Shown in pieces: positions 32,001 to 45,313 of a stretch of DNA of 64,000 nucleotides; the stretch's first letter is position 1, and the number at the start of each line of letters is the position of its first letter. The DNA is from Auricularia sp. M13. Taxonomy: Eukaryota > Basidiomycota > Agaricomycetes > Auriculariales > Auriculariaceae. A program made the translations under genes and the position numbers. The notes below the pieces were generated by a model that did no database searches, was not told where the DNA came from, and worked only from the letters and a program-made list of their open reading frames with translations. The DNA is taken from positions 806,001 to 870,000 of the forward strand of contig CM073199.1 in the NCBI GenBank assembly GCA_037042915.1. The letters run 5' to 3'.

Positions 32001-33800
32001 CACTGCAATTGCGAGTTCAGATCGCCATGGCAGGCGTATAGGACTTGGACGTTATGAGTGCGTGGGGCTCTGCGCCGGAGGTTAGCAAGGGAATGGGATA
32101 GATAGTGGAATCGGATAGTGTGGAGGATCAAGTGGTCTTGGGTAGCGCCCCGAGAGCAGCAAGCGGGACACGAATGAAGAAGGTAAACACTCACAGCGTG
32201 TCAACGTCAGCAATAGGCAACAGAGTGCATCGTCCGGTAAAACCTCAAGACTTGAAGAATGCGTGCAGGTGCTGGGCGCGAGCAGCGTAGAGCCAAGGTG
32301 ACGATGGGGGCGACAGAGTTGAGGTTTCCAGCGCGGGGCATTTATCTAGAGGAGATGAAAGGCAGCGCCTGTTCGCAAAAAATTCGTTCTCCGATGACCA
32401 ACCGCGGCGGTGCGTGGGCTTCGACGAGTTAAGCGAGCCATTCAATCTTAGCCGAGGTGCAGCCACCGGCGGTTCGTCTCGTCATCCCGCCGGCTTTCTC
32501 ACGCTCTGGCAGGATCGACATGAGTCGCCAACGATTCGTTTTTACGCCCTGGAATATGCGCATGACGCAGTGAACCCTGGAGAGACGCCCTCAAGTCTGA
32601 CACCAACTTCAACCCGAGCTTGCGGTGACTACGGGACGCACAAGATCTGCAGCCGCAACATTCAGTTGGTCTATGTACTGAGAATGCGACGGGACGCGCG
32701 GATCCTGCGTTTGCGGTGCTGAACGCACTGTAGCACTGAGCTCGAGCATGAAATTGCCCTGCAAGTTTCGCAAATGAAGCACCTGCAGAGACGAGTTTAA
32801 ACACCCCACAAGGTGACGCAGTACAAGAAAGGCGGGGAATCTCGCCTGATTTACATTTGTACAACTGAGTCGCGTTGCTGGAACGCAAAGGCATATTCTT
32901 ACGAGCCTGAAACCGCTCTACAAGTCTCGCAGTAAAGCAGCAGCATATACAAGCGTGGAGCACCGCAAAAAGCGACACGGTACAAGAAAGTTCGCACGAT
33001 TTACAATGGGACTCTGTCTCGAGTCGGTTTTCGCGCATTGAACAAGAAGGCAAACTTTTTCGGCTGAGAACTATTTCGGCGGACATCCCATGACATGAGA
33101 GCATATACTAGTCACTAATATGTCACGTGATCCTTTTTCGCCCGCGGAAATGAGTGGAAATGCTGAGACTTTGACCGGGCGAGGAGCGTTCCGCGGGACT
33201 TCGGCAGAATGCGGTATCCGTGAGTTCTGCGCAATCGACCTCGAACACCGGCCGTCGACCCACCTACGTGCGGCATCGCATCACCAATCGGTGTATTACT
33301 CAGTCTGCGTGCGTCGCACGACGTTTTCCAATCGAAAAACATGCGACGGAAGGCCGTGAGGCGCAGCGCGCGTAACTCGTCCAAATCTGCATTCCGCGCA
33401 AAACGACTCGTTCCACCGGCGGTCTAGAGCCGCAACGCTGATTGACGTGCATGATGTGATGCGAGAAGCACGGGGCGTGCTTGGAAACGCGCCGCTTTGG
33501 ATGGGGTGAGAGATAGCAGGTCGGACGAGGTCTGCGGTATAGGGGAGTATAGGGGCCCCTCCCCCCTCAGCCAACCACGTAGAGTCTTACAAGGTCACGT
33601 GACACGTTTATGTGCGAGGGATGGAGGGGAGAAAATGAGAGGGCGGCGAGAAATTCGCGTTGGACGGTCGGCGGCACCGGAAGCGAGCCCAGCGCCCCAA
33701 CGCCGCGCACCGCACCAGACCTCGCTTCCGCCCATTCAACGGCTATGATCAGCTGCGGGTATACATTTTATTGTGTATCAGTTGGCCGCTGACTCGTGTA
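29013..33800 (-). other. Unit 1 spacer with exon-like minus-strand frames
   Basis: There is no recognised gene family. Several minus-strand open stretches bounded by plausible splice sites suggest a spliced gene or its remains: about 31592-31994 (134 codons, containing RIARRWRTRFNEQHFGKWF, with no stop in units 1-2), 30470-31033 (187 codons), and 29396-29611 (contains REISKFLLAAASNDEGG). In this unit the last one is preceded in frame by a stop that is a Trp codon in unit 4. Two weakly repeated 90 bp stretches lie at about 32750-32850 and 32925-33010. Because different copies are open in different exons, I read this as a decaying gene rather than an intact one. Confidence 0.3.
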
Positions 33801-33856
33801 CGGCGAAGGAACGGCCGAGAATGCGGCTTTGCTCGCCGGAAGGGTGGTCGAGCAGG

Positions 33857-33864
33857 TATAAAAG
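33857..33864 (+). promoter_or_regulatory. TATA box, unit 1
   Basis: TATAAAAG is followed after 25-40 bp by a CT-rich stretch (CCCCTCCCTTGCTCTTCTCC), a typical fungal core promoter with initiator. It is conserved in all four units. It drives the plus-strand leader that runs towards the next synthetase copy. Confidence 0.7.
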
Positions 33865-33889
33865 CCACGCCCAAGTCTTCAGTGAGCCT

Positions 33890-35810
33890 CATTCCCCTCC
33901 CTTGCTCTTCTCCTTCCATTTTGCCTCCTTTGACGCGCTCTCGCTCGACCTCCTCGCTGTCAGCTGCGCGCCACCGTTGCCGTGCACGTCGTTAGTCTCG
34001 GCCAGCAACGTTCTGCGACATCGCCCCTGACGGTGAGTGCGAGCATCTCTCTGTCGTTTTATCGCTAATACTATTTGCAGCTATCATTCTCCCGCCTCGT
34101 GCCATCTTCGACCGTGAGCGGCACTCATGCATGCAATCATCGCAGGAGTCCGGGGTATCCCGCAACGCGCCTTGAACCCGTACATCTACCATCCCGCATC
34201 CTCATCGCACCCGGACTGACGCCGCCTTTGCCGCAGATTCTCACGCCTATGCACGCGCCGTGCAAAATGCCGCCCCTGCCGAACGGTATGTCAATTGATT
34301 TTGTACTGGGCGTTTGAGCTGCGGCTGACCGCGATCTCGCAGCTTCTTGGCTATTTCGTTCCTGCATGATCGTCCCGTTACGCTGCTCACAACAGGTACG
34401 TCAGCCCGTCTTGCAGCGCGTTTCACCGACTTGACTCACCACCGCGTTCCCAGGCTTCCGAACTGCTGACCGTCTGGCCGTCGACGCCACCGATCGTTGC
34501 CCATTCCGTCTGTGCGCGCCCGGCGTCCGCATTGTCGCACGTCAGCACCGCTACCGCATACTTTGTAAGTAGCGGCTGCTGTTGCCATTGGGGACCTCCC
34601 CGCCTGAAACCTTCCTTCCTTCCTTCCGCCGAGTCGCAGACTGACCCGATCGTAGGTTCTCCGCGTTTCTCTCTCGTATGACCATCGCGGTATGCTGCTC
34701 GTCGAGTATGTCACATTGCCCTCTGCTCCGTCACGATAGTTCTGATCACGCCCTGCGCGACTAGGCTGCCGACCGTTCGACCCGTCGCTCTCGGTCGAGT
34801 TTCGCCGCCACCGCCGCCGCGAAGCCGTGCACTCCAACGCTGCCGAACCGCTCATCCGTTGCTTTCGGATAAGTAGCGGCTGTTGTTGCTGTGAGTTCGA
34901 TCGTTTTCGCATTTCAATTCTGTACTGACCACGATCGCGGTGCTGCAGAATCCTCGGCCATCGGTCCTGTATGACCATCGCAGTGCGCTTCTGAAGAAAG
35001 GCATGTTGATTCGTTCATTCAGCGCGTCTGGCCGTTTATTTTTCTAGGCTACCGAACGGCTGGTCGTCCGTGCAGTTTGGTATAGACCGTGGTTCTCACT
35101 AGCTGCCGTCGTCCTCCCAACATGGCGCTCACCATCCGTTGCGCCGTCGAGAGGCAGTGCTGCGCTTACGGTACGTCACGTCGTCGAGCACGTCGCTGAC
35201 CATTCCATATCTTCTCTCTCTCCAGAATCTTTCCGAGCAGCAGCAGTCGAGAACCTGGCGCTCAAGATCAACATCCGGCCGTGCTCTCTAGCGGCAGTGG
35301 TGCTGTAGGCACGCTGCTCTCGCACTTTTTCCGGTACGTCACGTCCGCGCCGTACGACGAGGCCACCGCTGACCGTTTATTCGATTTTCTGTTCAGATCG
35401 TGTCCGCAAGAAATGACTACACAACCTAGCGCTGAAGATCAACACGCTGTTGCGCTACCGAACGGTCAAAGAGCTGTCTGCATATCTTGCGGGTACGTCG
35501 CGTCGTCTTTGCCGTTCTACGATTCAGTTTTTTCCCTTCTAGATCTTTTTTGCGCAGCGCGGCGCTGTTCTGGGTCCGTCCCCGTCGTCTGTTCGCGTTG
35601 CTGCGGGCGCGTTCGACTCAAGATCAAGACACCAGGTCGTTCATGTGCGTCGAGTCGTCTTTGCTTGACAAGCCGCAGGCTCTGACGTCCTGCTCATCTT
35701 CAGGCGGCCATGCAGCGGACGTGTGCGCCAAAGTGGAATGCCGCGCTGGAGAAGTCAGAGGCACTTGCGAGGAGTGATGTCGTCTCTTGTACATATTTAC
35801 TGTACTGTAA
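33890..35810 (+). other. Unit 1 plus-strand spliced-looking transcript region
   Basis: A series of short exon-like modules lies between good GT-AG pairs (for example introns 34033-34080 and 34286-34342, and a donor GGTACGTCACG repeated at 35171 and 35334). Modules share repeated words such as CCGAACGG and TAAGTAGCGGCTG(C/T)TG. Frames are short and none is recognised, so it may be a non-coding leader or host transcript. From 35710 one frame is open through to the synthetase first exon of unit 2 (to 36333). Confidence 0.35.
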
Positions 35811-36000
35811 TACCGTCAGCCGTTTAAAGCAAGGTATCCATAGATCTTCAAGGCAACTTGCTCAGCAGGCCTGGGTAGTGCAACTGCCAGCTCGTCTTGA
35901 ATACGGATTGCACAAGGGGGCGCGGGCGGGAACAGGTGGGCATATATTGGCGCTACGGCGCAGACTGGGCGCGCGAGAGATGCGGGTCGACCCGGGCCGC

Positions 36001-38325
36001 ATGCTTTCGCGCGTGCAAGTCCGCCTGGTGACTCGCCTTCGCGCCACAGCTTCATCGATACCTTCCGTACCGATCTTGCGTCCCCGGCTGCAACTGCGCG
36101 CGATATCGACATCCACCATGGCTGAAACGCAGCCCAGCGACCTCAAGAGCGAGATCGACTCGCTCAACGCTCTCATCCCAACACTGCCCAAGTCGTCGTC
36201 CGAGCTGGACGCGGCCAAGAAACGACTGGGCGAGCTCAAAAGGATACTCAACACGGCCTCTGGGCCTTCAAAGGAAAAGAAACGCGAGCGGTTACTGCTG
36301 AAGACACCGAAGGTGAGCGCGATCCTGTTGTGACTGAACCGCGATTTATATTGCACAGGGAACGCGCGATTATGGCCCAGCGGAAATGGCGTGCCGCGAG
36401 CACATCGAGCGCATCGTCAAAGACGTGTTCCAGACCTTTGGCGGCAGCTGTCTCGACACGCCGGTCTTCGAGCGCAAAGACGTCTTGACGGGCAAATACG
36501 GCGAAGACCAGAAGCTTATATTCGACCTGCAAGACCAGGGTGGCGAGCAGCTCGCGCTGCGGTATGATCACACTGTGCGTGTGCACTTTACTGGGTTGAA
36601 ATGGTCTGAATCCAAATCTGCAGGTCCCGCTTGCACGATATCTCGCCATGACCGGCGCCGCTGCACAAGGAGCCCCGCTCCAGAAGCTCTGGCAAGTCGG
36701 CAAGGTCTACCGACGAGACAACCCGGTCATGTCCAAGGGTCGAATGCGCGAGTTCATGCAGGCGGTGCGTCGATATTTTGATTTTCGCACTGCGGACGCC
36801 TATCATATGCCGTTTGCGTATGCGTCTCCCGTTTGCCCAAGCCCGATGCACGCTCGGTCTGGGCTACCCGATGTTCTCTGCTGCACGCCAGCGAAGAACT
36901 CTTGCTCTGCGCGCCCGTTCTCCTGACACGGCCAGAATGAAGTCTCTGATCTGCCTCTTCTTAGGATTTCGATCTTGCGGGCACCGCAGATCCCATGATT
37001 CCAGACGCAGAACTGATTGCCATCATATCGACGATTCTGAGCAGGCTTGACGTCGGTGAGTTTACCATCAAAGTGAATATCTTGGCTTCGAAGCGGGAGG
37101 CGTGAGCGCTGAGCACTCCTGCCAGACTAACCACCGGAAAATCCTCGATGGCATCTTCGAGGTCTGCGGCGTACCGCAGGACAAGATCCGCTCGATTTCG
37201 AGTGCGGTAGACAAGATGGACAAGGTGCGTTAATTCAGCTTGCCGAAGCGACCTGCCAACACGCGCGCAGTCGCCTTGGGAAGAGGTTCGCCGCGAGATG
37301 GTTGAGGAGAAAGGCCTCGCGCTCGAGGTTGCTGAAAAGATCGGTGTATATGTCAAGCAAAAGGGTGCGTTTATGCAACGCGGTACCACATCGAGCTGAC
37401 TTTCTCAGGCGAGCCGTTCGCGCTGCTGGAAGCGCTCTCCGCCGACCCGACGCTCACGTCGAACGCGTCCGCAAAGGCCGGCCTGGACGACATGCGGCTG
37501 TTGTTCCGCTACCTGCGCGGACACGGCGTGCTCGACCGACTGAGCTTCGACATGTCGCTCGCGCGCGGGCTGGACTACTACACTGGGATCACTGTCGAGG
37601 CCGTCGTCGAGGCCAGCGCGCCGCCCGGCTTCCGCACCAACCCGGCCGTGCCACCTTCCGCCAGCGAGTCCGCGCCGGCGCCGGCAACAGCGAAGCCCAA
37701 GGCGAAGAAGAAGAAGGAGAACGAGGACGACGACGAGGAGGTCGACGAGAACTCGGTCGGCGTGGGCTCGATTGCCGGCGGCGGGCGGTACGACCACCTC
37801 GTCGGGCTGTTCGCGCGGCAGGCGGCGGCGGCGGGCAAGAGCGTGCCGGACGTGCCCTGCGTGGGCGCGTCGATCGGCATGGACCGCATCTTCGCGCTCG
37901 TCTTCCCCAAGTGGCTTGCGCAGGGCCGGCGCAGCAAGCTCACCTGCGCGTACGTCATCGCCGCGGGCGACGGCCTGCTGGAGGAGCGCATCGCGCTCGC
38001 CAGCGAGCTGCGCGCCGCCGGCGTCAAGGCGGACTACCTCTTCAAGGCCAAGCCGAAGATCGCGGCGCGGGCGAGAAGGACGAGGTGCCGTTCGAGGACC
38101 GTCGGGACTCGGAGATCGACTTGCATTTGCACAGGTGCGTTGTTTGCTGGGTGTACATATCTATGCGAGCAATACAATTTCGCGTTTCATGCGCCGTGTC
38201 TTTGGTTCGGCGTACCGTGTTTCTTCGTTGCTTTCCTAAGTCCCGCAGAAATTTCGTCTTTTCCCCTTTTCAGAGGGAAATTCGGCCATGTTTGCAGCGT
38301 TCTCATTGGCTGGTCGTTATCTTAG
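36001..38325 (+). CDS. HTS1: Histidyl-tRNA synthetase copy 2, 3'-truncated
   Basis: Exons are 36001-36312, 36359-36574, 36624-36764, 36965-37072, 37126-37224, 37271-37364 and 37409 onward, the same structure as copy 1 with all frames open. The presequence ATG is 36001 and the cytosolic ATG 36118. Catalytic motifs are identical to copy 1; differences lie mostly in intron 2 (49 nt here, ending CTGCAG) and at silent sites. Similarity to the family ends at about 38067 and the frame continues to 38325 in unrelated residues. Unlike copy 1, an open frame continues upstream without a stop from 35710, so an extended N-terminus is formally possible. The long plus-strand leader of unit 1 with its TATA promoter lies directly upstream. 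Confidence 0.85.
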
Positions 38326-41300
38326 CGAGGTGCGAGAGACAGGAATTGGGCGTTTGGAGGCGTGGAGGTCGTGAGGAACGGTGTCGAGAGGCTTGCTGGA
38401 GACACGAATCGGGCTCGGGCACGATGAGAGGCAAAAACCTGTATTGACGCTAACTAATGGATATGTGCCCGTTGTTGTACCAGACAACACGAACAGTGAA
38501 ATTGGGCTGAATAGGAAGCGGGCGAAATCTGCGCGGACGATGGGAACCGCGTCGAGCACAAAGCTTCGACGCGTGGTAGACGTCGCGAAAAACGCATTGT
38601 GATTTTTGGCGTGCTCTGCGACGCATTGGCGCCGGTGCGGTGGGGCTGGACGCGGTCGGTCTCCTGCGGCGCTGTGGAGCGGTGGCGGCGAAAACAGATG
38701 AAATCGACTCACCGGCGACGAACCGAGCAACCGCCAGACATGCAATTTGGACGCAGCGGCTGGTGACCATGGGCGAGGTCGGGGCCGAAATTTCTAGTCG
38801 CCACGAGCAGATCTCCCCCCTCGTCGTTGGAGGCCGCGGCGAGCAAGAACTTCGATATCTCGCGAACCGCGCAACGCCCGGGCTTGACGCGCGGTATGCA
38901 AGCATTTTGGGCGTCGTCGAGCACGATGGACAGCGCGCTGGACGCGTCCTACATCCAGATCTGCACGCAATGATCAGCAAGTGTCGCCGTCGCTGCGCAC
39001 GGCAACAAGCAACGCACATCGAAAATAGATGTCGTCTCCAGCTAGGGACATTGAATCGAGCTTTCTGGCCAATCGCGAGCGCAGGACGAGGCCTGCGGCG
39101 TTGGGAGCGGCAAAAATCGTTAGCGACGAAAATCAAAAAGTCGTGCCACTCACGAAGCGCCGGTCCTGGGCACGCCGCACGTGGCGGGAGGATGGATTGG
39201 GACCGTCTGAGGTAGTCCCGGGTGACGGAACGAGCGCCCTACGCGAAACGTTTCTGCGAGAGGGTCAGCGCCGGCGGGAGAAGAAAGCGAGCTGCGCGCG
39301 CGGCCGTGAAGCGCAGCGAGCAAAGCAACGTGGATTTGCAATCCACATCGCTACGCCCAATCTCACGCGTCACGAGGACGTGTCGCGCTCAACGTGCCGC
39401 TCGCCGCGCGCGGAATGGCGGGAGACATGAAACGGACCATGACTCACCAAGCGCCGGTCTCCACGCTTTAACGCGCGCCGTTCTGACGCGGCCGTGGGTG
39501 GTTGATGGCGGTCGACGCGGGAAACGATGAGCGGCAGCCTGCACGAAGAATTGTGGGCGTTCTTGTGAGCACCGGCAGCGACAAAGCCAAATGGTAGCGA
39601 ACTCACCAGCCGCTAGCTCACCCGACCCTCGCAGGGCATGCGCGTGCGCAGGTGTGACCTCGGAATCGATGATGACGGGAACATAGTTGATTCCTGCAGC
39701 GGGAGTGTCAGCCGCGGCGTCACAGGGGAGGAGCGAGCACGGACCTTGACCACAGTGCGACGGCGATGACACTGCTCCCACATCATGCGCTGGTCCACGT
39801 CCACATCGCCAGCAAGAAGTCCGGCCGCGGCGTCGACACTTGCGGGGCGATGACTGCGACGTCTGCGCTGAGGCTGGGCGGCGCGCGGACGCTGGCGGAA
39901 AAGCGCGGGTCCGCGCGGGCCTCAGCAGCAGCGTCGGTATCTGGATGCTGCACCGCGACGCGAGTGGAATAACGCGCGTATCTACTCGCAACGTAATCAG
40001 CAACGGGCCGCGCTGCGGGTTGAACGAAACGGCGCACTTCGAACGCAACGTCCAAAAAAAGCCGCGGCGTGTGCTCGTCCGCCTCAGCCTCGCCACAGCC
40101 GCCTTGACGCGGGGCATGTCCAGGACGATAGAGTGTAAATATGAGCACCACAATCCTCAAGCCGTCGTCAGCAACGAAAACGGCGGCAGGAGAATGAAAT
40201 GCGTACCTCGAAGACGACTTCCAGCGGTTACGACGCACAGCCCTGTCTGTGTCTTCGTGTCCTGCGAGAGCTGCAGATGTATGTGGTTTGATGGGAGAGA
40301 CTGGACGACGCGTCAGTCGACGGAAACTTGGTGAGAGCGAGTTCACTCACCTGGTGAACTACTCTAAGCTCGCGCAGCGCGCCTGCGGCATGCACGTCCC
40401 CGCAGTACGCCATCGCTTAGAGCGGCTCTATACACGCTGAGCTAATCGTCTCCGCACGTCGAAACCGTAGGTAGTGGGTCGTTGATGATACGGAGGAGAT
40501 TCAGGCCAGACGTGCTCGCCTGGTGTTGCGATTCGGTGAGGGACGGCGATGACGGCGTTCGATTCGAAACGGTGTGATCAAGGTAGGACTTCGGGGTGTC
40601 CTTTCGGGAATCGACAATCCTGCTGAGCCGCGAGGCTAGCGGAACCAGGGAGCGCCAGGAGCATCGCATGCGGAACTTGAAAACAAATGTCAGCAAAGGT
40701 CATAGCGACACGAAGCGCGGCGACGGCTGAGACGCACGCGGGGCAGTGACGCTAAAGTGCACTCTGAATGTGGGTGTTGGAAACAGCGTGTGGCACCGCC
40801 GACTGAAAGTCGCGGTCACGGGGCTCAGTGCTCACGCAGCCGCGCTAGCGTCGCGGCATCGCCGCAACGCCAGTGCAGCGCGATTGCATGGCACTGGCCA
40901 CATCACCCCAGAGAATGCGTCGAAAAAAAAATTTGGGGCTGGGGGTGAGCAAGAGCAAACGCACTCACGTGACTCCTCGGCGTCGCGAGTGCGGGATTTG
41001 AATGCAGCGGGCTGCGCGTACCGATCAGCGGGAGCAATAGCGGTTGAATGAACCACTTGCCGAAGTGTTGCTCGTTGAAGCGGGTTCTCCAGCGGCGGGC
41101 GATTCTGGCGGGGATGGCGGCGGGAGGAAAGCCGGTGTCGTCGGACTTGAAAAACGACGGCCAGGTCGACGCTGCCGCCGACGGGAAGGAGGGAACGCGG
41201 ATGGCGACTTCCGTGCGTTCGGTATCGTTGTAAGCTCTTCCGCGGCTCTCTGCCTGCTGTGGATGAAGAAACGAGCTCAGAGGAATGGCAACGATGTACT

Positions 41301-43100
41301 GGGCGGTTACTCACACTGCAATTGCGAGTTCAGATCGCCATGGCAGGCGTATAGGACTTGGACGTTATGAGTGCGTGGGGCTCTGCGCCGGAGGTTAGCA
41401 AGGGAATGGGATAGATAGTGGAATCGGATAGTGTGGAGGATCAAGTGGTCTTGGGTAGCGCCCCGAGAGCAGCAAGCGGGACACGAATGAAGAAGGTAAA
41501 CACTCACAGCGTGTCAACGTCAGCAATAGGCAACAGAGTGCATCGTCCGGTAAAACCTCAAGACTTGAAGAATGCGTGCAGGTGCTGGGCGCGAGCAGCG
41601 TAGAGCCAAGGTGACGATGGGGGCGACAGAGTTGAGGTTTCCAGCGCGGGGCATTTATCTAGAGGAGATGAAAGGCAGCGCCTGTTCGCAAAAAATTCGT
41701 TCTCCGATGACCAACCGCGGCGGTGCGTGGGCTTCGACGAGTTAAGCGAGCCATTCAATCTTAGCCGAGGTGCAGCCACCGGCGGTTCGTCTCGTCATCC
41801 CGCCGGCTTTCTCACGCTCTGGCAGGATCGACATGAGTCGCCAACGATTCGTTTTTACGCCCTGGAATATGCGCATGACGCAGTGAACCCTGGAGAGACG
41901 CCCTCAAGTCTGACACCAACTTCAACCCGAGCTTGCGGTGACTACGGGACGCACAAGATCTGCAGCCGCAACATTCAGTTGGTCTATGTACTGAGAATGC
42001 GACGGGACGCGCGGATCCTGCGTTTGCGGTGCTGAACGCACTGTAGCACTGAGCTCGAGCATGAAATTGCCCTGCAAGTTTCGCAAATGAAGCACCTGCA
42101 GAGACGAGTTTAAACACCCCACAAGGTGACGCAGTACAAGAAAGGCGGGGAATCTCGCCTGATTTACATTTGTACAACTGAGTCGCGTTGCTGGAACGCA
42201 AAGGCATATTCTTACGAGCCTGAAACCGCTCTACAAGTCTCGCAGTAAAGCAGCAGCATATACAAGCGTGGAGCACCGCAAAAAGCGACACGGTACAAGA
42301 AAGTTCGCACGATTTACAATGGGACTCTGTCTCGAGTCGGTTTTCGCGCATTGAACAAGAAGGCAAACTTTTTTCGGCTGAGAACTATTTCGGCGGACAT
42401 CCCATGACATGAGAGCATATACTAGTCACTAATATGTCACGTGATCCTTTTTCGCCCGCGGAAATGAGTGGAAATGCTGAGACTTTGACCGGGCGAGGAG
42501 CGTTCCGCGGGACTTCGGCAGAATGCGGTATCCGTGAGTTCTGCGCAATCGACCTCGAACACCGGCCGTCGACCCACCTACGTGCGGCATCGCATCACCA
42601 ATCGGTGTATTACTCAGTCTGCGTGCGTCGCACGACGTTTTCCAATCGAAAAACATGCGACGGAAGGCCGTGAGGCGCAGCGCGCGTAACTCGTCCAAAT
42701 CTGCATTCCGCGCAAAACGACTCGTTCCACCGGCGGTCTAGAGCCGCAACGCTGATTGACGTGCATGATGTGATGCGAGAAGCACGGGGCGTGCTTGGAA
42801 ACGCGCCGCTTTGGATGGGGTGAGAGATAGCAGGTCGGACGAGGTCTGCGGTATAGGGGAGTATAGGGGCCCCTCCCCCCTCAGCCAACCACGTAGAGTC
42901 TTACAAGGTCACGTGACACGTTTATGTGCGAGGGATGGAGGGGAGAAAATGAGAGGGCGGCGAGAAATTCGCGTTGGACGGTCGGCGGCACCGGAAGCGA
43001 GCCCAGCGCCCCAACGCCGCGCACCGCACCAGACCTCGCTTCCGCCCATTCAACGGCTATGATCAGCTGCGGGTATACATTTTATTGTGTATCAGTTGGC
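38326..43100 (-). other. Unit 2 spacer with exon-like minus-strand frames
   Basis: This is the same content as the unit 1 spacer with very few base differences. The 134-codon exon-like frame is at about 40905-41307 and is open; the 187-codon frame is at 39783-40346. Confidence 0.3.
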
Positions 43101-43170
43101 CGCTGACTCGTGTACGGCGAAGGAACGGCCGAGAATGCGGCTTTGCTCGCCGGAAGGGTGGTCGAGCAGG

Positions 43171-43178
43171 TATAAAAG
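43171..43178 (+). promoter_or_regulatory. TATA box, unit 2
   Basis: TATAAAAG lies in the same context as in unit 1, about 2.1 kb upstream of the unit 3 synthetase. Confidence 0.7.
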
Positions 43179-43203
43179 CCACGCCCAAGTCTTCAGTGAG
43201 CCT

Positions 43204-45123
43204 CATTCCCCTCCCTTGCTCTTCTCCTTCCATTTTGCCTCCTTTGACGCGCTCTCGCTCGACCTCCTCGCTGTCAGCTGCGCGCCACCGTTGCCGTGCA
43301 CGTCGTTAGTCTCGGCCAGCAACGTTCTGCGACATCGCCCCTGACGGTGAGTGCGAGCATCTCTCTGTCGTTTTATCGCTAATACTATTTGCAGCTATCA
43401 TTCTCCCGCCTCGTGCCATCTTCGACCGTGAGCGGCACTCATGCATGCAATCATCGCAGGAGTCCGGGGTATCCCGCAACGCGCCTTGAACCCGTACATC
43501 TACCATCCCGCATCCTCATCGCACCCGGACTGACGCCGCCTTTGCCGCAGATTCTCACGCCTATGCACGCGCCGTGCAAAATGCCGCCCCTGCCGAACGG
43601 TATGTCAATTGATTTTGTACTGGGCGTTTGAGCTGCGGCTGACCGCGATCTCGCAGCTTCTTGGCTATTTCGTTCCTGCATGATCGTCCCGTTACGCTGC
43701 TCACAACAGGTACGTCAGCCCGTCTTGCAGCGCGTTTCACCGACTTGACTCACCACCGCGTTCCCAGGCTTCCGAACTGCTGACCGTCTGGCCGTCGACG
43801 CCACCGATCGTTGCCCATTCCGTCTGTGCGCGCCCGGCGTCCGCATTGTCGCACGTCAGCACCGCTACCGCATACTTTGTAAGTAGCGGCTGCTGTTGCC
43901 ATTGGGGACCTCCCCGCCTGAAACCTTCCTTCCTTCCTTCCGCCGAGTCGCAGACTGACCCGATCGTAGGTTCTCCGCGTTTCTCTCTCGTATGACCATC
44001 GCGGTATGCTGCTCGTCGAGTATGTCACATTGCCCTCTGCTCCGTCACGATAGTTCTGATCACGCCCTGCGCGACTAGGCTGCCGACCGTTCGACCCGTC
44101 GCTCTCGGTCGAGTTTCGCCGCCACCGCCGCCGCGAAGCCGTGCACTCCAACGCTGCCGAACCGCTCATCCGTTGCTTTCGGATAAGTAGCGGCTGTTGT
44201 TGCTGTGAGTTCGATCGTTTTCGCATTTCAATTCTGTACTGACCACGATCGCGGTGCTGCAGAATCCTCGGCCATCGGTCCTGTATGACCATCGCAGTGC
44301 GCTTCTGAAGAAAGGCATGTTGATTCGTTCATTCAGCGCGTCTGGCCGTTTATTTTTCTAGGCTACCGAACGGCTGGTCGTCCGTGCAGTTTGGTATAGA
44401 CCGTGGTTCTCACTAGCTGCCGTCGTCCTCCCAACATGGCGCTCACCATCCGTTGCGCCGTCGAGAGGCAGTGCTGCGCTTACGGTACGTCACGTCGTCG
44501 AGCACGTCGCTGACCATTCCATATCTTCTCTCTCTCCAGAATCTTTCCGAGCAGCAGCAGTCGAGAACCTGGCGCTCAAGATCAACATCCGGCCGTGCTC
44601 TCTAGCGGCAGTGGTGCTGTAGGCACGCTGCTCTCGCACTTTTTCCGGTACGTCACGTCCGCGCCGTACGACGAGGCCACCGCTGACCGTTTATTCGATT
44701 TTCTGTTCAGATCGTGTCCGCAAGAAATGACTACACAACCTAGCGCTGAAGATCAACACGCTGTTGCGCTACCGAACGGTCAAAGAGCTGTCTGCATATC
44801 TTGCGGGTACGTCGCGTCGTCTTTGCCGTTCTACGATTCAGTTTTTTCCCTTCTAGATCTTTTTTGCGCAGCGCGGCGCTGTTCTGGGTCCGTCCCCGTC
44901 GTCTGTTCGCGTTGCTGCGGGCGCGTTCGACTCAAGATCAAGACACCAGGTCGTTCATGTGCGTCGAGTCGTCTTTTTTGACAAGCCGCAGGCTCTGACG
45001 TCCTGCTCATCTTCAGGCGGCCATGCAGCGGACGTGTGCGCCAAAGTGGAATGCCGCGCTGGAGAAGTCAGAGGCACTTGCGAGGAGTGATGTCGTCTCT
45101 TGTACATATTTACTGTACTGTAA
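43204..45123 (+). other. Unit 2 plus-strand spliced-looking transcript region
   Basis: This is equivalent to 33890-35810. There is a small deletion near 44976 (TCTTTTTTGAC against TCTTTGCTTGAC). The frame from 45023 is again open into the following synthetase exon (to 45646). Confidence 0.35.
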
Positions 45124-45313
45124 TACCGTCAGCCGTTTAAAGCAAGGTATCCATAGATCTTCAAGGCAACTTGCTCAGCAGGCCTGGGTAGTGCAACTGC
45201 CAGCTCGTCTTGAATACGGATTGCACAAGGGGGCGCGGGCGGGAACAGGTGGGCATATATTGGCGCTACGGCGCAGACTGGGCGCGCGAGAGATGCGGGT
45301 CGACCCGGGCCGC

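Larger units (their letters stand above)
26660..35976 (+). repeat. Tandem array unit 1 (9.32 kb)
   Basis: This is the first of four head-to-tail units. It contains a histidyl-tRNA synthetase copy, exon-like minus-strand frames, a TATA promoter at 33857 and a plus-strand spliced-looking leader. The distance between synthetase start codons in units 1 and 2 is 9317 bp. Unit 1 is nearly identical to unit 2 from about 27310 on, but the first 600 bp or so (exons 1-2 and intron 2) carry more differences. Confidence 0.95.
35977..45289 (+). repeat. Tandem array unit 2 (9.31 kb)
   Basis: This is the second unit, starting at the point equivalent to 26660. It is nearly identical to unit 1 outside the synthetase 5' part. 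The spacing to unit 3 is 9313 bp between synthetase start codons. It shares with unit 1 the subtype-I patch (about 40070-41100) and the CCTT run near 43926. Confidence 0.95.

Noticed and set aside
33590-33610. CACGTG palindromes (33123, 33595 and 31652) as bHLH binding sites
   Set aside because: Six-base palindromes are expected by chance in DNA of this composition and length; nothing else ties them to a regulated gene.
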